Of a stretch of DNA of 64,000 nucleotides, positions 53,771 through 63,383 are shown piece by piece (the first letter of the stretch is position 1; each line of letters opens with the position of its first letter). The notes below the pieces were generated by a model, which was given only the letters and a program-made list of their open reading frames with translations, had not been told where the DNA came from and made no database searches. The DNA is from Nitrospira sp. Ga0074138 (lineage in GTDB: Bacteria > Nitrospirota > Nitrospiria > Nitrospirales > Nitrospiraceae), in assembly GCA_001464735.1 (NCBI GenBank), contig LNDU01000055.1, positions 88,672-152,671 on the forward strand, read 5' to 3'. Made by a program: the position numbers and the translations under genes.

Positions 53771-54781
53771 ATGACAGATTTTAAGACGATGAAAACGGAA
53801 CCGGCAAAGCTCGATAATAAAACGCGAAGGCTTGAAAAACCTAAGACGAATGACCCGGAACTTGGACCGTTACAGCTTCTCCCCGGGAAATGGGCAAACC
53901 TGCCAAACTTGCCAGGCCGCGGGTGGAATATGATCGCACTGCCCTTTGTGGCGCCGCCGCCGCCGGGTGTCCCTTTCCCCCTCAATTATCGGTTGCTGGT
54001 GAATCAATACAATGAAGAGCTTGAGTTTACTCTAGTCGATAAGGCCGTGCCGAATCGTGGCGTCCGTCTCGCTCCAGGGACTCCTGCTAATACCGACCAG
54101 TTTCTCGTGGCGTTGGATTATCAGCAGAGGATCACACAAATTGCTTCTGATGATTTTCCCCAAAGCACGGTGAGACCTCCAGACGGTAGCACCATTCACC
54201 ATGAGCCGGGCTTGTGGTTGCATATGATCAACGGCATCACGGACGGCCTGAATATTGGGCGGCTCGCAACGATTCCCCATGGCGACTCGGTGTTAGCCTT
54301 AGGTCGAAGCAGTGAACACTCGGGCGCCCAATCCATTCCTGATATCAGTGGCCTGCCGATCGGGGTCGATCAAGATCTCAAGAATCCCTATCTGGCTCCG
54401 TACAAGCATTTTAATGACAATTTTTTTAAGGGCTTGTTCAACCCCGTGAGCCCAAACGATCTGCTTGAAGCTGCGAATCAAGGGGTGGATATTGTGAAGA
54501 CGACGGTCCTTGATGTTGACTCGACGCATCCGACGGGTGGTGTGGTCAACATTCCTTTTGTCGTGAGGCAGGCCAATGCGACCGTCGTGAAGTCCACATT
54601 TTGGATTCAGGAATTGGCGGAGAAAGATAAGTATAAGAAGCCGAAACTCCGTCTGCAATATTCACAGTTAGTGATGTTGGACTTCTTTCCACGCGTGGAT
54701 GGTTTACCTCCCGGCTGCTGCCCCGGTCAGATTAAATGGCCGCATGTGAGTATCAATACAATGGAGAGGGTCGTCGAATAG
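53771..54781 (+). CDS. Heme-binding-family (nitrobindin-like) protein, copy 1
   Basis: The 336 residues start MTDFKTMKTEPAKLDNKTRR. A beta-barrel core begins with ELGPLQLLPGKWANLPNLPG, the G-x-W pattern of nitrobindin-like or fatty-acid-binding-like barrels, and continues with EEPG-like HHEPGLWLHMINGITDG and IGRLATIPHGDSVLALGRSS. Relatives are commonly annotated as heme-binding proteins; heme binding here is not proven. It is about 93% identical to the protein at 58058 (23 differences by my count, most between residues 240 and 275). No signal peptide is seen. Confidence 0.8.
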   Translation: MTDFKTMKTEPAKLDNKTRRLEKPKTNDPELGPLQLLPGKWANLPNLPGRGWNMIALPFVAPPPPGVPFPLNYRLLVNQYNEELEFTLVDKAVPNRGVRLAPGTPANTDQFLVALDYQQRITQIASDDFPQSTVRPPDGSTIHHEPGLWLHMINGITDGLNIGRLATIPHGDSVLALGRSSEHSGAQSIPDISGLPIGVDQDLKNPYLAPYKHFNDNFFKGLFNPVSPNDLLEAANQGVDIVKTTVLDVDSTHPTGGVVNIPFVVRQANATVVKSTFWIQELAEKDKYKKPKLRLQYSQLVMLDFFPRVDGLPPGCCPGQIKWPHVSINTMERVVE

Positions 54782-54834
54782 CATTTCTTTAACCCACGCA
54801 TCGAGGCCGTGGTGGACGCTCAGTTCGCCGCGCC

Positions 54835-57636
54835 TCATGCGTTGGGAGGTTCCGGCTTGAGCGCATCCGCCAAGAATCGTCCTGTATGGGATGTGGCCAC
54901 CTTCGCCACTTGCTCTGGCCGTCCTTCCGCCACGATCTGTCCACCGGCGGCGCCACCTTCGGGGCCGAGGTCGATGATCCAGTCGGCAGATTTGATGACG
55001 TCGAGATTGTGCTCAACGACCACCAGGGTATTGCCGGCGTTCACGAGTTTGTGGAGGACGGCGAGGAGTTTCTTGATGTCGTCAAAGTGCAGACCGGTCG
55101 TCGGCTCATCCATGACATAGAGGACATCTTTCGCGCTGGTGTCCTTCAGCTCGGCAGCGATTTTTAACCGCTGGGCTTCGCCGCCGGAGAGTGTGGTGGC
55201 CGATTGGCCCAGGCGTAAATACCCCAAGCCGATGGAGATGAGAAGATGCAACCGCTCCTGTAGTTTTGGCGTTCCCGTGAAGAAGGAGAGCGCCTCCTCC
55301 ACGGTCATGCCGAGCACGTCGGAGATGTTCTTGCCTCGGTAACGAATCTTCAAGATCTCCGGTTTAAAGCGCTTCCCTTCGCAGATCTCACAGGGCGCGT
55401 AGATATCCTCGAAGAAATACATCTCTAACTTTTCTACACCGCTGCCTTCGCAGCGTTCACAGCGACCGCCAGAGGCATTAAACGAAAAGTGGCCTGGTGT
55501 GTGTCCTCGCTTGAGTGCTTCCCGTTCAGAAGCAAACAGCTGGCGGATCTCATCGAAGGCTTTCAGATAGGTGATCGGGTTGGATCGAGGGGTACGCCCG
55601 ATCGGCTGTTGGTCGATCAATCGGATACCCTTGAGATGCTCGATGCCCTTGATGGCTTTGAAGCGCCCCATGGGAAGGGAGTCTACGCGAAACGCGCGGG
55701 CCACGGCGCGGTAGAGGGTATCCTCGACTAATGTACTCTTGCCAGAGCCGGAGACGCCGGTGACACACACAAGCATGCCGAGGGGAATCCGAACGAACAG
55801 GTCTTTCAGGTTATGTTCAGCAACGCCGGCCATAACCAGCATCTTACCGTTGCCGGTTCGCCGCTTGACGGGCAGGGGAATGCGGTCTTCGCCTCGCAGG
55901 TATCGAGCTGTCGCGGGACGGCGGTCTTGGATGAATTCCTTGGCTGGTGCCGCACAGACAATCTCGCCGCCTTTTTCGCCCGAGTGAGGACCGAGTTCAA
56001 CGATGTAGTCGGCTGATTCGATCATGCGTCGGTCATGCTCGACGACGACGACGGTGTTCCCGGTATTGGCCAGATCATGGAGGATCTCGGCGAGGAGGTC
56101 GGTATCCCTTGCATGAAGTCCAATCGTCGGTTCGTCCAGGACGTAGAGTGTGCCAACGAGCCGAGAACCCAGCTGATTCGCCAGCGCAACTCGTTGCGCC
56201 TCACCACCGGACAGCGTCTTCGTCTGCCGGTTGAGCGTCAGGTACCCAAGGCCGACGCGCTGAAGAAAGCTTAGTTTCGCTTGAAGCTGGCGGAGAATAT
56301 CTGCAGCGATCGCTTGCTCAGTGGGCGAGAGGGATAAGGAGTCTACCCATCCTGAAAGACTCTCGACGGTCCGCTCCGTCGTCGCATGAATGTCGGCATC
56401 GGCGATTTTGACAAACAGCGCGTCCGGCTTCAGGCGGCTGCCATGGCAACCAGGACAATCGAAAGGCGTACGGTAACGACTGAGAAAGACACGGACGTGC
56501 AGCTTGTAGCGCTTGCCTTCGAGGTGCTCGAAGAAGTCGTTGATACCATCAAACGACTTGTCGCCTTCCCAGAGCAGTTGCTGGGTATCCTTGGGAAGCG
56601 ATGTGAACGGGATCGTGATATCGACGCCTTTCCGTTTCATCGCGGACAACATCTGCTTCTGCCACCAGGCAGAGCTGGGTTTGCTCCAAGGTTCCACGGC
56701 TCCCTCGGCCAGAGACTTTGCCTGGTCGGGAATGACCAGTTCTGGATCGTACCGCAGCACATTGCCGAAGCCTTTGCACTCGGGACAGGCCCCAAGCGGA
56801 TGGTTGAACGAAAAGAGAACCGGCCGCAGGGGTTCGAACGTACGACCGCACTGTTGGCAGAGGAATTTTGTACTGTACGACTGCTGCCCATGACCGATGA
56901 GGTCGATTGAGCAGCGGCCCTCTCCTTCGCGGAATGCTGTTTCCACTGCTTCGACGAGACGAGTGCGGTTGTCTTCCCGGATCACTAGGCGATCGAGGAC
57001 GATGTGGAGTGAGGAGAGGGTGTGGAGTGAACGCTGGCCGACCTCATGCAGATCGATCACATCATCCTGCGTTTTGAGCCTGGCGAATCCACGCGTCAGG
57101 AGTGATTGGACAAAAGTAGCCTCTTCCTTGGGTGAAGGAGTTGCGATTGGGAACAGTACCATGGCCCTGGCAGCAGGCCATCGTGTCAGCAGGTCGTCGG
57201 CTACGCTGTCGGGCTGAAAGGAGCGGGCCTCTTGCTTGCAATCCGGGCAGGTTGGTTTGCCGATCTTGGCGAAGAGGAGGCGCAGGAGATCGGCAATTTC
57301 CGTCGTCGTGCCGACCGTCGACCGGGATGTGCGCACCTGATTCTTCTGCTCGATGGCGATGGCCGGGCGCACGTTGAGAATACGATCCACATCCGGTCGG
57401 GCGACTTTGTCTAAGAACATGCGGGCGTAGGTCGAGAGCGATTCGACATACCGCCATTGCCCTTCGGCAAAGATTGTGTCAAACGCCAGCGAGGATTTCC
57501 CGGACCCCGAGACGCCGGTGATGGCCGTGACCTGATTGTGTGGGATCTGCAGGGAGACGTTCTTGAGGTTATTCTGTCGCGCTCCCTCGATGATGAGGTG
57601 ATTAGTTGAGGGTTTGGAGGGCAGAGGGGTCGGCAT
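54835..57636 (-). CDS. uvrA: Excinuclease ABC subunit A
   Basis: From ATG 57636 the protein has 933 residues. It contains two ABC ATPase modules: AITGVSGSGKSSLAFDTIFA with a signature LSGGEAQRVALANQLGS, and CVTGVSGSGKSTLVEDTLYR with LSGGEAQRLKIAAELK. Zinc modules include CPDCKQEA, CQQCGRTFEP/CPECKGFG and CERCEGSG/CEICEGKR. UvrA finds bulky DNA lesions and loads UvrB. It is transcribed opposite to the two flanking heme-binding paralogs. I see no LexA box upstream. Confidence 0.96.
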   Translation of the reverse strand: MPTPLPSKPSTNHLIIEGARQNNLKNVSLQIPHNQVTAITGVSGSGKSSLAFDTIFAEGQWRYVESLSTYARMFLDKVARPDVDRILNVRPAIAIEQKNQVRTSRSTVGTTTEIADLLRLLFAKIGKPTCPDCKQEARSFQPDSVADDLLTRWPAARAMVLFPIATPSPKEEATFVQSLLTRGFARLKTQDDVIDLHEVGQRSLHTLSSLHIVLDRLVIREDNRTRLVEAVETAFREGEGRCSIDLIGHGQQSYSTKFLCQQCGRTFEPLRPVLFSFNHPLGACPECKGFGNVLRYDPELVIPDQAKSLAEGAVEPWSKPSSAWWQKQMLSAMKRKGVDITIPFTSLPKDTQQLLWEGDKSFDGINDFFEHLEGKRYKLHVRVFLSRYRTPFDCPGCHGSRLKPDALFVKIADADIHATTERTVESLSGWVDSLSLSPTEQAIAADILRQLQAKLSFLQRVGLGYLTLNRQTKTLSGGEAQRVALANQLGSRLVGTLYVLDEPTIGLHARDTDLLAEILHDLANTGNTVVVVEHDRRMIESADYIVELGPHSGEKGGEIVCAAPAKEFIQDRRPATARYLRGEDRIPLPVKRRTGNGKMLVMAGVAEHNLKDLFVRIPLGMLVCVTGVSGSGKSTLVEDTLYRAVARAFRVDSLPMGRFKAIKGIEHLKGIRLIDQQPIGRTPRSNPITYLKAFDEIRQLFASEREALKRGHTPGHFSFNASGGRCERCEGSGVEKLEMYFFEDIYAPCEICEGKRFKPEILKIRYRGKNISDVLGMTVEEALSFFTGTPKLQERLHLLISIGLGYLRLGQSATTLSGGEAQRLKIAAELKDTSAKDVLYVMDEPTTGLHFDDIKKLLAVLHKLVNAGNTLVVVEHNLDVIKSADWIIDLGPEGGAAGGQIVAEGRPEQVAKVATSHTGRFLADALKPEPPNA

Positions 57637-58057
57637 AGCGATCGCTCCTGCTGGTGAATGACCGACCATCGTAGCAATAGTCGGAGTTCGGTTCAATGAC
57701 GCAACAGCACCCCAAGTCCATTCATGCTGAGTCAATCGAAGGGCTCACCACGAACCAACTCCAGGAACTCAAAGCTAACAGCTTCGGTGCCTTGCCTTTG
57801 TCTGGCGAAACGGTAGAATGCGCCACTGGTTGTCCACTTTTCTACCTTCTGATTACGATGGCCTTGATGACGATTTATGCTGGACAGGCTCAATCTGATA
57901 GCTCCACACCAGCCCACTCAGAGGCTCAAGCCTCTGACGAGGCACCAATATGAACCGAAGGATTCTGTCTTTAGAGGCTGAACCACCTCTATCTATCTTA
58001 TCTATGTTGAATTGTGACGTTGTTTGAATCTTGTGAGCCGAGAAAGGGGATTCTACG
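57637..58057. other. Intergenic region between uvrA and the second paralog
   Basis: An open frame at 57696-57953 (85 codons) shows no family features and is probably chance, although it has one hydrophobic run (FYLLITMALMTIYAG). The motif gtagaatgcgcc within it recurs at 59295, before the STAND gene. The 20 bases before the paralog's ATG (aaaggggattctacg) match those before copy 1. Confidence 0.4.
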
Positions 58058-59068
58058 ATGACGGATTTTAAGACGATGAAAACGGAGCCGGCAAAGCTCC
58101 GGAATAAAACGCGAAGGCTTGAAAAACCTAAGACGAATGACCCGGAACTTGGACCGTTACAGCTTCTTCCCGGGAAATGGGCGAACCTGCCAAACTTGCC
58201 AGGCCGCGGGTGGAATATGATTGCACTGCCCTTTGTGGCGCCACCTCCCCAGGGGGTTCCTTTCCCCCTCAACTATCGGTTACTGGTCAATCAATACAAT
58301 GAAGAGCTGGAGTTTACGCTGGTAGATAAGGCCGTGCCGAATCGTGGCGTCCGTCTCGCTCCAGGGACTCCGGCGAACACCGATCAATTTCTCGTGGCGT
58401 TGGATTATCAGCAAAGGATTACGCAAATTGCTTCTGATGATTTCCCTCAAAGTACGGTGAGAGCTCCAGATGGGAGCACCATTCACCATGAGCCTGGCTT
58501 GTGGTTGCATATGATTAACGGCATCACGGACGGCCTGAATATCGGGCGGCTCGCAACGATTCCCCATGGCGACTCGGTGTTAGCCTTAGGTCGAAGCAGT
58601 GAACACTCGGGCGCACAATCCATTCCTGATATCAGTGGCTTGCCGATCGGGGTTGATCAAGATCTGAAGAATCCCTATCTGGCTCCGTACAAGCATTTCA
58701 ATGATAATTTCTTCCAGGGACTGTTCAACCCCGTGAGCCCGAACGATTTACTCGCTGCTGGGAACCAAGGAATTGAGATCGAGAGGACGACAGTCCTCGA
58801 AGTAGATACCACGCGTCCAACGGGCGGCATTGCCAACATTCCGTTCATTGTGAGGCAGGCCAATGCGACGGTCATGAAGTCCACCTTCTGGATTCAGGAA
58901 TTGAAAGAAAAAGACAAATATGGAAAGCCGAAGCTGCGTTTGCAATATTCGCAGTTGGTCATGCTGGATTTCTTCCCGCGTGTAGATGGATTACCTCTTG
59001 GGTGCTGCCCGGGGCTCATTCAGTGGCCGCATGTCAGCATTAATACAATGGAAAAGGTCGTTGAATAA
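58058..59068 (+). CDS. Heme-binding-family (nitrobindin-like) protein, copy 2
   Basis: Same length as copy 1 (336 residues) and nearly the same sequence through residue 240, with a diverged patch (EIERTTVLEVDTTRPTGGIA against DIVKTTVLDVDSTHPTGGVV). Most other differences are conservative. Many codons differ at silent positions even where the protein is identical, so the duplication is not very recent, or is kept similar at the protein level by selection. The ribosome binding region is conserved between copies. Confidence 0.8.
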   Translation: MTDFKTMKTEPAKLRNKTRRLEKPKTNDPELGPLQLLPGKWANLPNLPGRGWNMIALPFVAPPPQGVPFPLNYRLLVNQYNEELEFTLVDKAVPNRGVRLAPGTPANTDQFLVALDYQQRITQIASDDFPQSTVRAPDGSTIHHEPGLWLHMINGITDGLNIGRLATIPHGDSVLALGRSSEHSGAQSIPDISGLPIGVDQDLKNPYLAPYKHFNDNFFQGLFNPVSPNDLLAAGNQGIEIERTTVLEVDTTRPTGGIANIPFIVRQANATVMKSTFWIQELKEKDKYGKPKLRLQYSQLVMLDFFPRVDGLPLGCCPGLIQWPHVSINTMEKVVE

Positions 59069-59335
59069 AGCGATCTGATCGGCGCATCGAGGCATTCTTC
59101 GGATTACCCTGCCGGGTTCCTCAACGATGATGTGATTGGTCAAGGTTGGGATTTGGAGGGTTCGGCACAGGATCCCTTCAGCAAAAGAAAGAGCGCCTAC
59201 GGTAGCTACAGTTGGGGAATCTGGTTCAACGAGGGAGCAGGGGCGAATGTGGTCGAAGGTGTTCCTGGCTCTTGCCGGTGCCTGGTGGAATTGTAGAATG
59301 CGCCGCGTGCGTGTCCACCTTTAGCGAGTACGAAG

Positions 59336-61999
59336 ATGGCTAAAAATCGCCGGGTGTTCATCAGCCACACGTCAGAATTCACCACGTATCCTGAAAAGAA
59401 GTCGTTTATCGACGCAGCGATCGCCGCGGTGATCCGCGCGGGCTGTGTGCCATGCGACATGGAATATTTCACGGCACGAGATGAGAAGCCGTCCCAATAC
59501 TGTATGGACCGGGTCCGTGAGTGCGATGTGTATGTCGGAATCATCGGATTGCGTTACGGATCGCCGGTGCGAGATCGGCCAGAGGTCTCCTATACCGAAC
59601 TGGAATTTGAGGCGGCGTCTGTGGCGCCAGCCAAGACTCGATTGATTTTTATTCTAGACCCCGATGCACTGGTACCAGCCAGTCGGTTCACGGACTTCAA
59701 ATACGGTGAATGCCAAGAAAACTTTCGCAAGCGGCTGAGGGATGTCGGGATTATGTGCAAGCCGTTTAATGACTTCCACGAACTCGATAAATTGATCTAC
59801 CAGGCGCTGCAGGAGGAGGCCCCCGTCGCGCCCGGCCCGAGTCGGAGTCCGGAGCGCATCAACTGGCCTGAGAAGAAATCCCCCTATCCGGGATTGGTTT
59901 GGTTTGATGAGGAGTACGCCCCATTATTTTTCGGGCGAGATCGCGAGGTGGATGAGCTAATCGACAGGATGAGCCAACCTGAAGGTCGAGCCCTTCTCGT
60001 TGTTGGGGCGTCTGGGTCAGGGAAGTCATCTGTGGTTGCGGCAGGAGTCTGGCAGGCGATTGTGAAACAAGGAAGATTGCCGGGAAGTGCACACTGGCTG
60101 TGGCAGCGCATTCAGCCAAGCGATGGCGACACGCCCTGGGATGCGGTAGCCCGCGGACTGAAAGACGCTTTTCAACTGGCCGGCAGACCGAAATTGACGG
60201 GCACAGGCGCCGCACTTCGCGATCTCCTCTCCCGATCTCTCAGCCCAGGCCAGGAACTGGTTTTGTTCGTAGATCAACTAGAAGAGTTGTTTACGCAGGG
60301 ATTCAAAGAATCTGATAAGCAGACCTTTCTTGAACAGTTAATCGATGCAGCTCAGGATTCGACCAACCGTCTCAGGCTCGTGGCGTCCGTCCGTAGCGAG
60401 TTTCTTGGAAAACTAGAAGCCTACGAATCCACACTGAATCTCCTCAACAGCCCGTACCGGTATCATCTCGGTCCCGTATTGCCCCGGATGTTGCAGGAGA
60501 TGATCGAGAAGCCGGCAGAGGCCACTGGATATACGTTTGAGCCGGGGCTCGTCGCGAAGATCTTGGATGATACTGGGCAGGAGCCAGGGAGCCTTCCACT
60601 CGTCGCCTATGCCCTCAAGCAACTTTTTAACGAGCGGAAGGGTCGAACGTTCACGGCTGAATCCTATAACGCCATGGGTGCGGTGGTTGGAGCTATCGCG
60701 AAAAAGGCTGACGATGAGTTGGCAAAGTTGCCTGGAGAGGTGCGCGGCGCATTTGGTACTGTGTTTGCCGAGCTGGTACATGTCGAACGGAGGGGGCCTC
60801 CGACACGAAGCCGGGCCACCTTTTCTACGTTCAGTTCAAGGCCGAAAGCGGTGCAACTTATTGAAGCTCTCGCGGGACAAGATTGTCGCGTCTTGGTCAC
60901 AAGCAGAAGCGGACAGGAGACCATTGTCGAGGTTGCTCATGAGAAACTATTTAATGCCTGGCCAGAACTCAAAAGATGGATTGATGATAGCGAGGAAGCG
61001 TTGCGTAATATCGACCATGCTGAGGTGGAAGCACGGAACTGGCAGAGGGGCGGCGATAACCCACAAGATTTGTGGCGTGGCTCACGTGCCAAGGACATTC
61101 TTACAGCAATCGAACGGTTTGGCAAACACCCATCTTCAGATTTAGAGCGGTTCTTGAGACCACAAGCGGTGTTGATTGCTAGGCTGAATAAAGATGAGCT
61201 CTCGCATCAGGAGCGTTTAAAAATTGGTGAAAGATTGGCGGAGTTTGGAGATACGAGGCCCGGCGTTGGCGTGAAAGACGGCGTGCCCGACATCGAATGG
61301 ATCAAGATCCCCGGAGGCAAGGTCGAGATCTTAGTAGGCAATGACGGGCTCGAAGATATCAAGACTAAGTTCACGGTCAAACCCTTCCGCATTGCCAAAT
61401 GTCCAGTGACCAATGCGCAGTTCGAAGCGTTTCTCAAGGCCGAAGATGGTTATGGAAACGAGGAGTGGTGGAAGGACATCGAACAGAGCAAAGACCCGTT
61501 AAAGCCGAAAAGGCCGGAGGCCAATTCTCCACGGGACCTGGTTTCCTGGTATGAAGCCGTTGCCTTTTGCAGATGGCTCAGTACTAAGACAGGGACCAGC
61601 ATTCGTCTACCCACCGAATGGGAATGGCAGCACGCCGCGACATCATGCGATTCACAGCGGAAGTATCCGTGGCAAGGCGGGTGGAATGATGCCCGCTGTA
61701 ATAGTGGCGAAAGCGGATTGAATCAGGCAACTGCTGTCGGGATGTACCCAGCTGGGACCACTCAGCAGGGCGTTGATGATATGGCTGGAAACATTTACCA
61801 ATGGTGCCAGAATAAGCACTGGGAATTTGAACAACTGGATGCAATGTCTATCGATAAACTTGGCTTTCGGACGTGGCGGGGCAGCTCCTTCAATGACAAT
61901 ATTGCTGAGCATCCGCAGACTTGGGAGCGGGTTGGTAACTACCCCGACACTCGACTACACACACTTGGCTTCCGTCTTGCCCAGGACATTGAGCCCTAA
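59336..61999 (+). CDS. DUF4062 - STAND NTPase - FGE-sulfatase fusion protein
   Basis: This 887-residue protein has three parts. Residues 1-160 are DUF4062, a TIR-related domain (RRVFISHTSEFTTYPEKKSF, ECDVYVGIIGLRYGS). Residues 190-600 are a STAND-type ATPase with Walker A GASGSGKSS (224-232), Walker B LVLFVDQLEELF and the GxP-type motif GSLPLVAYAL. Residues about 655-887 are an FGE-sulfatase/SUMF1-like domain (PFRIAKCPVTNAQFEAFL, RLPTEWEWQHAA, DDMAGNIYQWC). Such multidomain proteins are predicted conflict or signalling switches: a sensor, an oligomerising NTPase and an effector. The start ATG 59336 has gagtacgaag upstream and stands alone, without an operon partner. The role is inferred. Confidence 0.85.
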   Translation: MAKNRRVFISHTSEFTTYPEKKSFIDAAIAAVIRAGCVPCDMEYFTARDEKPSQYCMDRVRECDVYVGIIGLRYGSPVRDRPEVSYTELEFEAASVAPAKTRLIFILDPDALVPASRFTDFKYGECQENFRKRLRDVGIMCKPFNDFHELDKLIYQALQEEAPVAPGPSRSPERINWPEKKSPYPGLVWFDEEYAPLFFGRDREVDELIDRMSQPEGRALLVVGASGSGKSSVVAAGVWQAIVKQGRLPGSAHWLWQRIQPSDGDTPWDAVARGLKDAFQLAGRPKLTGTGAALRDLLSRSLSPGQELVLFVDQLEELFTQGFKESDKQTFLEQLIDAAQDSTNRLRLVASVRSEFLGKLEAYESTLNLLNSPYRYHLGPVLPRMLQEMIEKPAEATGYTFEPGLVAKILDDTGQEPGSLPLVAYALKQLFNERKGRTFTAESYNAMGAVVGAIAKKADDELAKLPGEVRGAFGTVFAELVHVERRGPPTRSRATFSTFSSRPKAVQLIEALAGQDCRVLVTSRSGQETIVEVAHEKLFNAWPELKRWIDDSEEALRNIDHAEVEARNWQRGGDNPQDLWRGSRAKDILTAIERFGKHPSSDLERFLRPQAVLIARLNKDELSHQERLKIGERLAEFGDTRPGVGVKDGVPDIEWIKIPGGKVEILVGNDGLEDIKTKFTVKPFRIAKCPVTNAQFEAFLKAEDGYGNEEWWKDIEQSKDPLKPKRPEANSPRDLVSWYEAVAFCRWLSTKTGTSIRLPTEWEWQHAATSCDSQRKYPWQGGWNDARCNSGESGLNQATAVGMYPAGTTQQGVDDMAGNIYQWCQNKHWEFEQLDAMSIDKLGFRTWRGSSFNDNIAEHPQTWERVGNYPDTRLHTLGFRLAQDIEP

Positions 62000-62276
62000 G
62001 CATTTACTCTTTGATCTTCAATATTCTCTGTACCTTTGCTGTCTGAATCGGGCGCAGGTTCGGGCGAGAACAACGCGAGAAGTAAGAGGTTGCACATGGC
62101 TGCCTCGACTGTGCACCAGGCGGTGCAATCGTGTCATGAGGTGCTGGTCTGGGTGATTCCACAGGTCGACAAGTTCCCCGCGCGTGCAGCAATTTTCTGG
62201 CACGAGTGATTCAGCAAAAGATTTGGTGATAGTTTCCAATGAATGAGAGGATGAGGACACTGAATGAGGAGGACGT

Positions 62277-62597
62277 ATGATTCTTTCCACGACCAACAAT
62301 ATCGAAGGCAAGAAGGCGGTGAAGTATTTAGGCTTGGTGTCCGGGGACGCGATTCTGGGCGCGAATATCTTTCGGGATTTTTTCGCGTCGATTCGGGATA
62401 TCGTTGGTGGCCGATCAGCGGCCTATGAGAAGGAGCTGCGCAAGGCCAAGGATATCGCCCTCGGAGAAATGCGTGAGCAGGCCAAGAACTTGGGTGCCAA
62501 TGCGATTGTCGGCATCGACATTGACTATGAAACGATCGGCACCAACAGCAGCATGTTGATGGTGAGTGCCAGCGGCACGGCTGTGGTGCTTGAGTAG
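62277..62597 (+). CDS. YbjQ/UPF0145 family protein
   Basis: The 106 residues read [20 protein letters not shown], then [20 protein letters not shown] and [20 protein letters not shown], the standard UPF0145 blocks. The protein should form a pentameric ring; its function is unknown. aggaggacgt precedes the ATG. Its stop codon is the first base of palindromic repeat copy 5. Confidence 0.9.
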   Translation: MILSTTNNIEGKKAVKYLGLVSGDAILGANIFRDFFASIRDIVGGRSAAYEKELRKAKDIALGEMREQAKNLGANAIVGIDIDYETIGTNSSMLMVSASGTAVVLE

Positions 62598-62765
62598 CAG
62601 GAAACTGAAAATGTCCGTCAGCCTCGTTCTCGCATCGTTCAGACTCTCAACATACCCCAGAGGGTATGCCTCGGCCGTTCACTCGCTGCGGCTTGCCCGT
62701 GGAAGGGTGCGTCTTGGCGCGCCGGGGTTGGGTGGGTGAAATAGTGGCCATTTTTAGTCTCCTGC
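62597..62765. repeat. Palindromic repeat family A, copy 5
   Basis: It starts at the last base of the TAG stop with gcaggaaactgaaaatgtcc and ends ggccatttttagtctcctgc. The ends pair, again with changes relative to the other copies matched on both arms. The internal blocks gttctcgcatcgttcag, tcactcgctgcgg and gcgtcttggcgcgcc are shared with copy 3. Confidence 0.82.
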
Positions 62766-62804
62766 GGGAGAGGGTCTTCTGGGGATAGTGAAGGAAATCC
62801 GACG

Positions 62805-63377
62805 ATGTTGCTGTCGGAAGTTGAATATCTCGACATAGGCCGACGGATTGTGCCGCTGCTTGGTTCGGCCTTGACCGGGTCGTCGGCGGAGGCGCTGCGT
62901 GAGCTTGCCCGCGCGTATGATCCTTCGGCAGATGAATCGCTCATCAGCGCCGAGGTGTTTCTCTTCCATAAATATCTGCTGATGCAGGCCTGTGTGGGGG
63001 TGTTCCCGGAGTCGCATGTTGATCACATTGTGGGTGGGTTGTTCGCGGCGCTCAACGAACGGGCCAGTGGGCTGGAACTTGGTCCAGACCGGCAGCAGGC
63101 CATGGAAGCGGTGTGGCAGCAGCGGGCGGGGCAATTCGATCAGCCCTTTGCACAAGATCGTGGTCAGTTTCTTGAGGAAGGGTCTGGGCCGACCCACTGG
63201 ATGGAGACGATCGGTCGGTTCTGCCAGAATGTCCGAGAGATGGAGCGCCCACCAGACTTATGGGCTGGGAGTGATGGCCCGTCTTACCTGGCCAGCCATT
63301 CTGTCACGGCAGCGCTTGATCAGATGGTGAGGGCCTTAGAAGAAATCAACAGGCTGCAGTTTGGCGAGGCTGCATAG
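62805..63377 (+). CDS. Unknown 190-residue protein
   Basis: I do not recognise it. The sequence is helical throughout (LRELARAYDPSADESLISAE, FLFHKYLLMQACVGVFPESH) with no signal peptide, membrane helix or metal motif. It begins 40 bases after palindromic repeat copy 5 and converges with the small membrane-protein gene, seven bases apart. A protein-interaction role is possible. Confidence 0.6.
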   Translation: MLLSEVEYLDIGRRIVPLLGSALTGSSAEALRELARAYDPSADESLISAEVFLFHKYLLMQACVGVFPESHVDHIVGGLFAALNERASGLELGPDRQQAMEAVWQQRAGQFDQPFAQDRGQFLEEGSGPTHWMETIGRFCQNVREMERPPDLWAGSDGPSYLASHSVTAALDQMVRALEEINRLQFGEAA

Positions 63378-63383
63378 ACCGAC

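Noticed and set aside
57696..57953. Small open frame of 85 codons between uvrA and the second paralog
   Set aside because: No family features, no ribosome binding site and untypical composition; probably chance.
61773..62156. Plus-strand frame overlapping the end of the STAND gene
   Set aside because: It is a shadow of the FGE-sulfatase coding sequence and has no protein-like features beyond it.
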